Shown piece after piece: positions 1-5,341 of a stretch of DNA of 5,341 nucleotides. Under the pieces are notes generated by a model. That model searched no databases. It worked only from the letters and a program-made list of their open reading frames with translations, and was not told where the DNA came from. How positions within the stretch are numbered: the first letter of the stretch is position 1; each line of letters opens with the position of its first letter. The translations under genes were made by a program, and so were the position numbers. This stretch comes from Kiritimatiellia bacterium (GTDB taxonomy: Bacteria > Verrucomicrobiota > Kiritimatiellia > RFP12 > DVOR01): positions 1 to 5,341 of the forward strand of contig JAFTHG010000050.1 in the NCBI GenBank assembly GCA_017457555.1, in the 5' to 3' direction.

Positions 1-4
1 AAAA

Positions 5-81
5 TGGCGGGAGGGACGGGGCTCGAACCCGCGACCTCCGGATCGACAGTCCGGAGCTCTAACCAATTGAGCTACCCCCCC
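5..81 (-). tRNA. tRNA-Asp, anticodon GTC
   Basis: This 77-nt gene folds as a complete cloverleaf on the minus strand. The acceptor stem is seven G (75-81) against CCCTCCC with one G-T wobble. The D stem is GCTC/GAGC (69-72 and 56-59). The anticodon stem CCGGA/TCCGG encloses the loop CTGTCGA, which places GTC at 45-47. The T arm has loop TTCGAGC. The discriminator base is G, as expected for aspartate tRNA, and the terminal CCA is encoded (5-7). It reads Asp codons GAC and GAU. It lies downstream of ssrA on the same strand but has its own promoter. Its terminator would lie beyond the left edge of the window. Confidence 0.97.
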
Positions 82-100
82 GGATGAAGAAAGTGCATAT

Positions 101-129
101 ATAGTACCACACTCGAAGATGACTTGCAA
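101..129 (-). promoter_or_regulatory. sigma70-like promoter of tRNA-Asp
   Basis: Read on the minus strand there is a -35 box TTGCAA (124-129), a 17-bp spacer and a -10 box TACTAT (101-106). The start would fall about 12 nt before the mature tRNA 5' end at 81, a typical short tRNA leader. The spacing is optimal, and both boxes match four or more of six consensus bases. This suggests the tRNA is transcribed independently of ssrA, which ends in its own terminator. Confidence 0.65.
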
Positions 130-199
130 GCACTTTTTTTAGTTTTCCTAAAAAATCTTGATAACCGCTATCCGCCACTTTACCGAAGATCTCCAACAC

Positions 200-217
200 G
201 AGGCGTTGAGTTGGTGG
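200..217. repeat. 18-bp direct repeat, copy 1 (ssrA 3'-end duplicate)
   Basis: GAGGCGTTGAGTTGGTGG is repeated exactly at 342-359. In this copy the sequence stands alone: no tmRNA T arm follows it and no matching hairpin arm precedes it. It duplicates one arm of the ssrA terminator plus the last six bases of the tmRNA gene (CCACCA read on the minus strand). The arrangement resembles the two ends of an element inserted at the 3' end of ssrA, but only 124 bp separate the copies, so it may equally be a local duplication or a scar. Confidence 0.8.
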
Positions 218-323
218 CGACAATAACGGTACAGTAATAAATGTGATTAACGTAAAAACAACGCTCCACAGGGTTAACCCAAACACACTTTACACACATA
301 TCTCCATTGCATCGCTAAACAAT
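218..323. other. non-coding spacer between the two ssrA 3'-end repeats
   Basis: Together with 130-199 this forms the bulk of the ssrA to tRNA-Asp gap. I see no supported gene here. The stretch is A+T-rich and contains a perfect 10-bp palindrome GGGTTAACCC (271-280). A GTG-started minus-strand frame (286 down to 59) crosses it but runs into the tRNA and lacks a well-placed ribosome binding site, so I do not call it. No recombinase remnant is visible. Confidence 0.5.
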
Positions 324-341
324 AAAAAACGCCCCCGAAAA

Positions 342-350
<9 letters not shown>
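324..350 (-). terminator. intrinsic terminator of ssrA
   Basis: On the minus strand the stem AACGCCTC (349-342) pairs with GGGGCGTT (335-328) through eight positions, one of them a T-G wobble. The loop is about six bases, and a run of six T follows (329-324, shared with the stem base). It begins about 4 nt after the encoded CCA of tmRNA, so it is placed to end the ssrA transcript before tRNA-Asp. Confidence 0.85.
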
Positions 351-706
<356 letters not shown>

Positions 707-728
707 TTCTTTTTCAAGAAACGCGGGT

Positions 729-757
729 AGTATACGCCTTTTTATTCAAAAACACAA
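729..757 (-). promoter_or_regulatory. sigma70-like promoter of ssrA
   Basis: On the minus strand there is a -10 box TATACT (729-734), a 17-bp spacer and a -35 box TTGTGT (752-757). The -10 matches the consensus at five of six positions; the -35 keeps TTG. The start would be about 7 nt downstream of the -10, giving a leader of roughly 16 nt that processing would remove from the tmRNA 5' end at 706. The sequence just upstream of the -35 is A+T-rich (about 758-775), like an UP element. Confidence 0.7.
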
Positions 758-775
758 CCGATTTAATTCTTTTTC

Positions 776-807
776 GTCAAAATCTGTTCCACAATCCGCA
801 TTTTGAC
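776..807. repeat. 8-bp perfect inverted repeat between protease gene and ssrA promoter
   Basis: GTCAAAAT (776-783) and ATTTTGAC (800-807) are perfect inverted copies separated by 16 bp. They lie about 55-85 bp upstream of the expected ssrA start. No T run follows on either strand, so it is not a standard intrinsic terminator. It could be an operator for a dimeric regulator, or a transcript hairpin at the 3' end of the protease operon. The sequence does not decide between these. Confidence 0.45.
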
Positions 808-839
808 TTACATCCGCGACAAATGCTACTTACCCCTTA

Positions 840-861
840 CGATAACCAGATTTGATTATCG
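840..861 (-). other. short hairpin at the protease stop codon
   Basis: CGATAA (840-845) and TTATCG (856-861) form a 6-bp perfect stem around a 10-base loop. The arm on the right contains the protease stop codon (TAA, 858-856). There is no T tract after it on the minus strand, so it is at most a weak or Rho-assisted 3' end. No clear intrinsic terminator closes the dapA-dapB-folK-protease transcription unit before the ssrA promoter. Confidence 0.35.
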
Positions 862-3078
862 CAAACGAAAGGCGGCTCCTGGTAACACTTCATACCAATA
901 CAATCCATCTTCCGTTTCAGGTAACCACTGAAACGATGTTTGTACACCTTGCGAACGTTTTCCATCCGGTTTTCGCATCACCCATCCCGACAAGGTTTGT
1001 GGCATTTTTGTATACGCATTCGGCAATTTTGCGCCGGCGAAAACACTTGTTGGGCGATTCTTTGGTAACAAATGTGTTCCCGGTGATGGCCAAACAGGAT
1101 AATCTACATAAGGTGCCACTCCTTCAGGAAGCGTTACCGTCACGGAAACACAATCTGCCGGTTGATCAACCTCTGGCAAAGGTTTGGGGTCATCCCACGT
1201 CAGTGCTCGCCATGCGATTGCAGCCACGTTACCCGCACCTTTTGCGCCAATCTGGTATGCGTGAATACGCACCGTCCACTCCCCGGAATCCATCCCCACA
1301 TCCACTTGAATCCGTTCGATAGGATTTGCGTGGTCATCCAGTTGATACACCACGCCCTCTGGTGAGATCAGTTCCAAATCATAATCATTCACCAACGGCC
1401 GTGAGGCATTGATGGATGCGGGCTTATCAATCCATGATAAAACGACCGACAACGTAGAAAATGAAACAACCGATGGAATCTTAAACTCCGTTACAGCTCC
1501 CGTTGTTGTTAACGAAATGCGATCACGAAATCCCAACACCTCATCGTTCGTCTTTCCTCCTTGAAGCATCTGCACAAGATGAAGCGCGCCCCACCCTTCC
1601 ACATTATTGGGGCTTGTTTCCGGGATTTCAAGATATTCGCCTGTCCCGAATTGTCCCGGATAGAGCGTCTCAGAAGCCAAAACCAATCCTGCTCGCAACA
1701 GTGCCGCTGTGGGGCGTTCAATCTGCTGAACCTCTCGCAAATACTGGCGTAAGACCGCCGCAGCACCACTAACAATTGGAGCCGCCATTGATGTGCCACT
1801 TAAACCTCCCACCGAACCACTCTTAAGCGTTGAAAAAACTGCTGAGCCCGGCGCTACCACCATCGGCGCGATACGCCCATCTGAGAGCGGTCCGCGTGAC
1901 GATATGCTCAACATCCCCGGATGCGTTCCATCAGCAGGATGCGCGATGCGGTCTGCCGCAAGCAAGGCCCCCGCGAAAATACGACCATCAAAATCTGCAT
2001 TGGTATTGGCAACAGTCGGCCGGGCATTCTCCTGTGCGCCAACAGTCAGAGCATTCTTAGCATACGTTTCTGAAGAGTATGCCGTTGAAAGATCTACGAT
2101 ATTATCTCCATTCTTATCGCAACCATCATTACCCACCGCCACACAAATCAATATCTCGGGATTTTCCCACACAAAAGCATCCAAATTATAACTGTGCGTA
2201 TTGTATGTATTGGCCGTTGGTGAAGTCGAATGCCCCCACGAACAATTGATAATTGAAGCCCCTACTGCTTGGCTACGCTCAAAATGTTGACTGATGTCAT
2301 TGCTGACATACAAGTTTCCATTGGAGGCTATACGCTGAAAATAAAGTGCCACACCTGGTGCTGAGCCACGAATTGACGTATTTGAAATTCCCTGTGCGAC
2401 CACACAGCCAGCAACATGTGTCCCATGCGAATTCGTCGCAGTATCAATAGGCGTTGATGTGGCACTCCCCGAAATGGAAGGCTCCACCGTCATACCATAA
2501 AGCGCAGGTAATAATTCCGGATGGAAGGTAGCGGCAACACCTGTGCTGATACCTGTGTCAATCACCGCTACCACCTCTCCACGTCCATCCAATGAAGAAA
2601 TCTGCTGTAGTGGCGCAGTAGCCACAAATTGTTCACCTGTCGCAACAGCTCCATAGAATACCAGTGGCATTTCTGCGTCAAATGACAAAAGCCCGGCAAT
2701 CGCAATTCCCTCTGCCAACCACGTTTGTGCAAGCGAAATGGGCACATCGCACGTTAAGAGACTTGGCGTTCGCTCCACCTCACGCACGCATGGGTATTGA
2801 GCCAAAAGCACATCTGCAACCGAGGCATTTTCCAATAAGCAAAGGAAGCGAACCGTCTCCCCCTGCGCTTCCGCCACCATACGCTCTGCGTACGCCAGAT
2901 TCGCACACCGCACCGAAGGGATCGGAGTACCAGATGCGGAATCCGCCACTACCTCAGTTGAAGCCACATGGGAATATTCAGGAACCGCTTGCTGCGTTAA
3001 AGATGGTACGAATGAGCTCCATATCCAATAGGCTGCTATCGCCAGTAGAAGTACTACGCCCCAATACAAACCCTTCAT
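856..3078 (-). CDS. subtilisin-like (S8) serine protease, KP-43-like, membrane-anchored or exported
   Basis: This 740-residue protein starts with a hydrophobic segment (about residues 4-21) after a single Lys: an uncleaved anchor or a signal peptide. Residues about 55-140 resemble a subtilase propeptide and end in LLSFDAEMPL. The catalytic domain (about 160-470) has the full triad: Asp174 in VIDTG, His218 in SHGTHVAG and Ser430 in SGTSMAAP. The oxyanion Asn317 lies in AVGNDG. An acidic loop with D321, N323, D325 and D329 follows directly and looks like a Ca-binding loop. Residues about 510-627 resemble the C-terminal beta-barrel of KP-43-type subtilases (PLVNDYDLELISPEG). The last 110 residues are not recognised. 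The predicted role is proteolysis outside the cytoplasm; the substrate is unknown. The ATG overlaps the folK stop by 4 nt (ATGA), with GGAG 11 nt upstream. No frameshift or missing catalytic residue is seen. Confidence 0.93.
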   Translation of the reverse strand: MKGLYWGVVLLLAIAAYWIWSSFVPSLTQQAVPEYSHVASTEVVADSASGTPIPSVRCANLAYAERMVAEAQGETVRFLCLLENASVADVLLAQYPCVREVERTPSLLTCDVPISLAQTWLAEGIAIAGLLSFDAEMPLVFYGAVATGEQFVATAPLQQISSLDGRGEVVAVIDTGISTGVAATFHPELLPALYGMTVEPSISGSATSTPIDTATNSHGTHVAGCVVAQGISNTSIRGSAPGVALYFQRIASNGNLYVSNDISQHFERSQAVGASIINCSWGHSTSPTANTYNTHSYNLDAFVWENPEILICVAVGNDGCDKNGDNIVDLSTAYSSETYAKNALTVGAQENARPTVANTNADFDGRIFAGALLAADRIAHPADGTHPGMLSISSRGPLSDGRIAPMVVAPGSAVFSTLKSGSVGGLSGTSMAAPIVSGAAAVLRQYLREVQQIERPTAALLRAGLVLASETLYPGQFGTGEYLEIPETSPNNVEGWGALHLVQMLQGGKTNDEVLGFRDRISLTTTGAVTEFKIPSVVSFSTLSVVLSWIDKPASINASRPLVNDYDLELISPEGVVYQLDDHANPIERIQVDVGMDSGEWTVRIHAYQIGAKGAGNVAAIAWRALTWDDPKPLPEVDQPADCVSVTVTLPEGVAPYVDYPVWPSPGTHLLPKNRPTSVFAGAKLPNAYTKMPQTLSGWVMRKPDGKRSQGVQTSFQWLPETEDGLYWYEVLPGAAFRLR

Positions 3079-3518
3079 GGAAAACGATTCTCCAGAACAT
3101 GTTCAATTGAGAAGCCCAGGTCACGTAAGGGGGCCAATACAAAGTCACGAAGATGAGCACGCGGATGCGGTAATGTCAGCCGAGGCGTCGCAGAGGCTAT
3201 GCCTTCATATAAGATAAGGTCTATATCCAGTGGGCGCGGACCATTACGCACAGTTCGAATGCGCCCGGCCTTCGCCTCAATCGCAAGAGCCTCCGAGAGT
3301 AGCGCCTCAGCCGACAGCGTTGTTTCTAACAATACTGCAGCATTCAAAAAGCGTAATGCTTCATAGGCTGCCGGCACATCTACAGGAGCCGTTTCTCGCC
3401 GATTGGATTCTTTTAGCACGCGTGTTTCTGGTAACGCAGAAAGCGAAGAAACCGCGAAAGACAAGTAGCCTTCGCGGTCTCCCAGATTACTACCTAATGC
3501 CAAAACTGCGCGAGCCAT
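3075..3518 (-). CDS. folK: 2-amino-4-hydroxy-6-hydroxymethyldihydropteridine pyrophosphokinase (HPPK)
   Basis: HPPK transfers pyrophosphate from ATP to 6-hydroxymethyl-7,8-dihydropterin in folate synthesis, in the cytoplasm. The 147-residue protein has ALGSNLGDR (7-15), FLNAAVLLET (57-66), the IE..AGRIRT segment (80-89), the signature RNGPRPLDIDLILY (91-104) and LPHPRAHLRDFVLAPL (116-131). Asp98 and Asp100 are the family's Mg-binding pair, and Arg91/Arg95 are also kept. It is slightly shorter than E. coli FolK (159). The usual Tyr of the YET.P motif is replaced (RRETAPV). The gene begins 14 nt after dapB with only a weak Shine-Dalgarno (GAAG), so it probably depends on translational coupling. 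Its TGA overlaps the ATG of the downstream protease. A fusion with FolP or FolB is absent; other folate genes are not in the window. Confidence 0.95.
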   Translation of the reverse strand: MARAVLALGSNLGDREGYLSFAVSSLSALPETRVLKESNRRETAPVDVPAAYEALRFLNAAVLLETTLSAEALLSEALAIEAKAGRIRTVRNGPRPLDIDLILYEGIASATPRLTLPHPRAHLRDFVLAPLRDLGFSIEHVLENRFP

Positions 3519-3532
3519 GGCACTTCATCTAA

Positions 3533-4303
3533 TTAGGCTTCAAAGCCCAGAACGTGGCGCATATTGTAGAGCCCGGGGGCACGACCTTCAAGCCATTGTG
3601 CGGCTTTTAACGCCCCCTTGGCAAATGCAGCACGCGAAACCGCCTTGTGTGTGATTTCCACGCGCTCTTCATCGGCAGCGAACATCACCGTATGATCACC
3701 CACAACCGATCCACCACGCAACGCATGGATGCCGATTTCACCCGTTGGACGCGCGCCCACAATGCCGTGGCGACCGTAATTTGCCACCTGTTCCAAGTCT
3801 ACGCCACGCCCCTTAGCCAATGCCTGGGCTAAGCCAAGCGCTGTACCACTCGGCGCATCCTTTTTGTGACGATGATGCATCTCAACAATTTCAGCATCAT
3901 AGGAGGCGTCCAAAACCGATGCCGCACGGCGAACCAATTCCAGAAGCAGGTTCACGCCCAGAGAAAAATTCGGCGCAAAACAGATGGGAATCTGCTTTGC
4001 GGCGTTATCCACAGCGGCCAATTCAGCCTCCGTCAGTCCGGTCGTTCCCAAAACATAGGTCTGTCCGCACGCCACAGCGTTTGCCAAATTCTCCGTCACA
4101 CAAGTGTGAAATGTAAAATCAATGACCGCATCTGCCGCCGTCGGCCAGGTATCCTGATAGGTTACCCCCTCCGTCGCAGGCTGACCAATCCAAGCGCTAC
4201 CGGGAATTTCCGTAACGGCAACGACTGGCAAATGAAGTTCCTTTGCGCAGTCAATCAACATGCGCCCCATACGACCGGCACCGCCGAGAATGGCCAATTT
4301 CAT
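3533..4303 (-). CDS. dapB: 4-hydroxy-tetrahydrodipicolinate reductase
   Basis: DapB reduces the DapA product with NAD(P)H to tetrahydrodipicolinate, the second dedicated step toward meso-diaminopimelate and lysine. The 256-residue protein has the Rossmann motif GGAGRMG (7-13), VIDFT (60-64), GTTG (86-89), APNFSLGVN (110-118) and the active-site block EMHHRHKKDAPSGTA (141-155). His143 and Lys147 correspond to the E. coli catalytic His159 and Lys163. It also has GEIGIHALRGGSVVGDH (188-204) and a C-terminal YNMRHVLGF. Length and motif order are normal for the family. The ATG is preceded at 8 nt by AAGGA, which overlaps the dapA stop codon (TAAGGA); the gap to dapA is 11 nt. This order dapA-dapB makes a two-step cassette. 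Confidence 0.97.
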   Translation of the reverse strand: MKLAILGGAGRMGRMLIDCAKELHLPVVAVTEIPGSAWIGQPATEGVTYQDTWPTAADAVIDFTFHTCVTENLANAVACGQTYVLGTTGLTEAELAAVDNAAKQIPICFAPNFSLGVNLLLELVRRAASVLDASYDAEIVEMHHRHKKDAPSGTALGLAQALAKGRGVDLEQVANYGRHGIVGARPTGEIGIHALRGGSVVGDHTVMFAADEERVEITHKAVSRAAFAKGALKAAQWLEGRAPGLYNMRHVLGFEA

Positions 4304-4314
4304 ACAGTGATTCC

Positions 4315-5190
4315 TTAGATCAAATTCAACTTTGTCAATGTCTTGCGAATCAACTCCTGATTCGCGACCGTCGGTTCACATAAGGGCAACCGGTAAACCG
4401 GACGAATGCGGCCCATCATTGCCAATGCGGCCTTGACCGGGATCGGATTCGTGTCGCAGAACATATCACGGAAAAGCGGATAATACTGTTCGTGAATTGC
4501 TCGTGCACCAGCATAATCGCCCTGCAATGCCAAGGCCACCATTTGGCTCATCTCACGCGGAATGACATTTGAGCAAACCGAAATCACACCTTCTGCACCC
4601 ACCGAAATCATTGGCAAGGTCAAACTGTCATCACCGGACAGAATCGTCAAATCGGGAGCGACCTGACGAATGGCCGACACACGATCCACGCTTCCTGCGG
4701 CTTCCTTGATCGCGCACACATTCGGATGTTCAGCCAAACGTGTCACAACATCCAGCGGGATTTCCTTACCACTGCGGCCCGGTACATTATAAAGCACCAC
4801 AGGGACGCCTAAATCTGCGACTGCGGCAAAGTGACGATAAAGCCCTTCTGCATTCGGCTTATTGTAGTATGGTGTCACCTGAAGCGTGGCACTCACGCCA
4901 AGAGGCTGCACGGCACGCGTTAAATCCAAGGCCTCTTCGGTGGAATTTGCACCCGTTCCGGCAATCACAGGCACGCGACCTGCCACCACATCAACGGTCG
5001 CTTCGATCACTTTCAAGTGATCTTCCGGACTCAATGTAGGCGATTCACCCGTCGTGCCCACAGGACTCACGCCGGAAACACCCTGTTCAATCTGCCAGTT
5101 GATATTCGCACGCAGAGCTCCATAGTCCACCGAGCCATCATTATTAAACGGCGTGACCAATGCACTGAAAACACCTTTGAGCTTGAGCAT
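4315..5190 (-). CDS. dapA: 4-hydroxy-tetrahydrodipicolinate synthase
   Basis: DapA condenses pyruvate with aspartate semialdehyde, the committed step to diaminopimelate and lysine. The 291-residue TIM barrel has VTPF (12-15), GTTGES (45-50), the GTGAN segment (78-82), TPYYNKP (106-112), YNVPGRS (134-140) and the Schiff-base Lys162 in AIKEAAGS. Tyr134, Thr46/47 and Arg139 match the E. coli proton relay and substrate residues. I chose the ATG at 5190 because GAGGAG lies 6 nt upstream and the protein then starts at the family's usual point; a longer frame from 5232 adds 14 non-conserved residues over the ribosome binding site. In the lysine feedback site the E. coli His53 position is Pro55, while the equivalents of His56, Asn80 and Glu84 remain (H58, N82, E86). 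First gene of the operon. Confidence 0.97.
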   Translation of the reverse strand: MLKLKGVFSALVTPFNNDGSVDYGALRANINWQIEQGVSGVSPVGTTGESPTLSPEDHLKVIEATVDVVAGRVPVIAGTGANSTEEALDLTRAVQPLGVSATLQVTPYYNKPNAEGLYRHFAAVADLGVPVVLYNVPGRSGKEIPLDVVTRLAEHPNVCAIKEAAGSVDRVSAIRQVAPDLTILSGDDSLTLPMISVGAEGVISVCSNVIPREMSQMVALALQGDYAGARAIHEQYYPLFRDMFCDTNPIPVKAALAMMGRIRPVYRLPLCEPTVANQELIRKTLTKLNLI

Positions 5191-5196
5191 CGTAAA

Positions 5197-5202
5197 CTCC
5201 TC
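5197..5202 (-). promoter_or_regulatory. ribosome binding site deciding the dapA start
   Basis: GAGGAG on the minus strand is an excellent Shine-Dalgarno sequence 6 nt before the ATG at 5190. It lies inside the longer open frame that begins at 5232, which argues that the upstream start is not used. Confidence 0.85.
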
Positions 5203-5256
5203 TAATAAAATAAATCGTAAAAAGTCTACCAAAAATACGCCAAAAAGACACTAAAA

Positions 5257-5269
5257 AATATTGAATATT
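5257..5269. promoter_or_regulatory. AATATT-G-AATATT palindrome upstream of dapA
   Basis: Two copies of AATATT flank a single G, giving a 13-bp odd palindrome. It directly abuts the 9-bp inverted repeat at 5270-5306. It could be a small operator in the dapA leader region, but A+T-rich palindromes arise easily by chance and I do not recognise a known regulator site. Confidence 0.3.
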
Positions 5270-5306
5270 GCACTATTGGGGACGAGCCTGTCGAGTTCAA
5301 TAGTGC
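5270..5306. repeat. 9-bp perfect inverted repeat upstream of dapA
   Basis: GCACTATTG (5270-5278) and CAATAGTGC (5298-5306) are perfect inverted copies around a 19-bp centre. In RNA they would form a stable stem. On the minus strand the stem is followed by AATATTCAATATTTTTT, so it could be the terminator of a gene to the right or a leader structure of dapA. It also overlaps a possible promoter. The sequence alone does not choose between these. Confidence 0.6.
5272..5300 (-). promoter_or_regulatory. possible dapA operon promoter
   Basis: On the minus strand TTGAAC (5295-5300) and AATAGT (5272-5277) are 17 bp apart, each matching the sigma70 consensus at four of six positions. The start would lie near 5265, leaving a leader of about 75 nt before the dapA ATG. 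Both boxes lie within the inverted repeat, which could make it an operator. A weaker alternative is TAGACT (about 5222-5227) without a good -35. The promoter may also lie beyond the window. Confidence 0.3.
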
Positions 5307-5341
5307 CGCGAGGGTAAGAAGCGGACCTCTAAAAGGAAAGA

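Noticed and set aside
90..140. AAAGTGC / GCACTTT inverted repeat followed by T residues on the plus strand, as a terminator
   Set aside because: The loop would be 33 nt, no plus-strand gene precedes it, and the interval is better explained by the tRNA-Asp promoter between the arms.
271..280. GGGTTAACCC palindrome
   Set aside because: A single 10-bp palindrome with no associated gene or repeat copy; not enough to call an operator.
59..286. GTG-started 75-codon minus-strand frame with a hydrophobic N-terminus
   Set aside because: It runs through the tRNA-Asp promoter and into the tRNA gene, has no well-placed Shine-Dalgarno site (the nearest GGAG is about 14 nt away), and matches no family I know.
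852..1322. 156-codon plus-strand frame antisense to the protease
   Set aside because: It lies wholly within the protease gene, whose frame is supported by domain motifs. No promoter, ribosome binding site or recognisable domain was seen for the antisense frame.
2664..3110. 148-codon plus-strand frame antisense to the protease N-terminus
   Set aside because: A shadow frame of the coding strand with low-complexity, Pro/Arg/His-rich composition and no family motif.
3866..4318. 150-codon plus-strand frame antisense to dapB
   Set aside because: dapB is intact and conserved on the other strand; this frame has no recognisable features.
5191..5232. 14-residue N-terminal extension of DapA from an upstream ATG
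   Set aside because: The extension covers the strong GAGGAG ribosome binding site, and family proteins begin near MLKLKGVFSALVTPF.
5298..5341. C-terminal end of an upstream minus-strand gene (a frame ending in RHY and TGA near 5298)
   Set aside because: Only about 14 codons are visible, they run into the inverted repeat, and no family can be recognised; it is too short to call without the sequence to the right.

Overview
The window is a stretch of bacterial chromosome of moderate G+C in which every supported gene lies on the minus strand. In the direction of transcription (right to left) the order is dapA - dapB - folK - subtilisin-like protease - ssrA (tmRNA) - tRNA-Asp(GTC). The phylum cannot be fixed from the sequence alone. 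It has ordinary Shine-Dalgarno sites, sigma70-like promoters, a one-piece tmRNA, and CCA ends encoded in both RNA genes. The tmRNA tag (Ala+ANDNFAYAA) is a short 'ANDN' type. A PVC-group bacterium (Verrucomicrobiota or Kiritimatiellota-like) is my guess, not a demonstrated assignment.

Right part (3075-5341): a compact operon. dapA and dapB encode consecutive steps of the diaminopimelate/lysine pathway (dihydrodipicolinate synthase and reductase). They are 11 nt apart, and the dapA stop codon forms part of the dapB ribosome binding site. folK, a folate biosynthesis pyrophosphokinase, follows after 14 nt. Upstream of dapA there is a 9-bp inverted repeat that overlaps a possible promoter, and an AATATT-G-AATATT palindrome.

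Middle (856-3078): a 740-residue membrane-anchored or exported serine protease of the subtilase (S8) family, most like the KP-43 type. It has a propeptide-like region, an intact Asp/His/Ser triad, a Ca-loop-like acidic motif, a C-terminal beta-barrel and a roughly 110-residue tail of unknown type. Its ATG overlaps the folK stop codon by 4 nt (ATGA), so it appears translationally coupled to the dap-folK operon.

Left part (1-855): ssrA with its own sigma70-like promoter and an intrinsic terminator just past the CCA, then tRNA-Asp with a well-spaced promoter of its own. The 272-bp gap between the two RNA genes has no convincing gene. It does hold a second exact copy of an 18-bp sequence that spans the ssrA 3' end, an attachment-site-like arrangement at a gene family well known as an integration target.

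Most of the window is conserved housekeeping DNA. I do not see a clearly new multi-gene system. The points most worth a second look are the ssrA 3'-end repeat, the coupling of an exported protease to dap/folK, the short tmRNA tag, and the structured DNA upstream of dapA.
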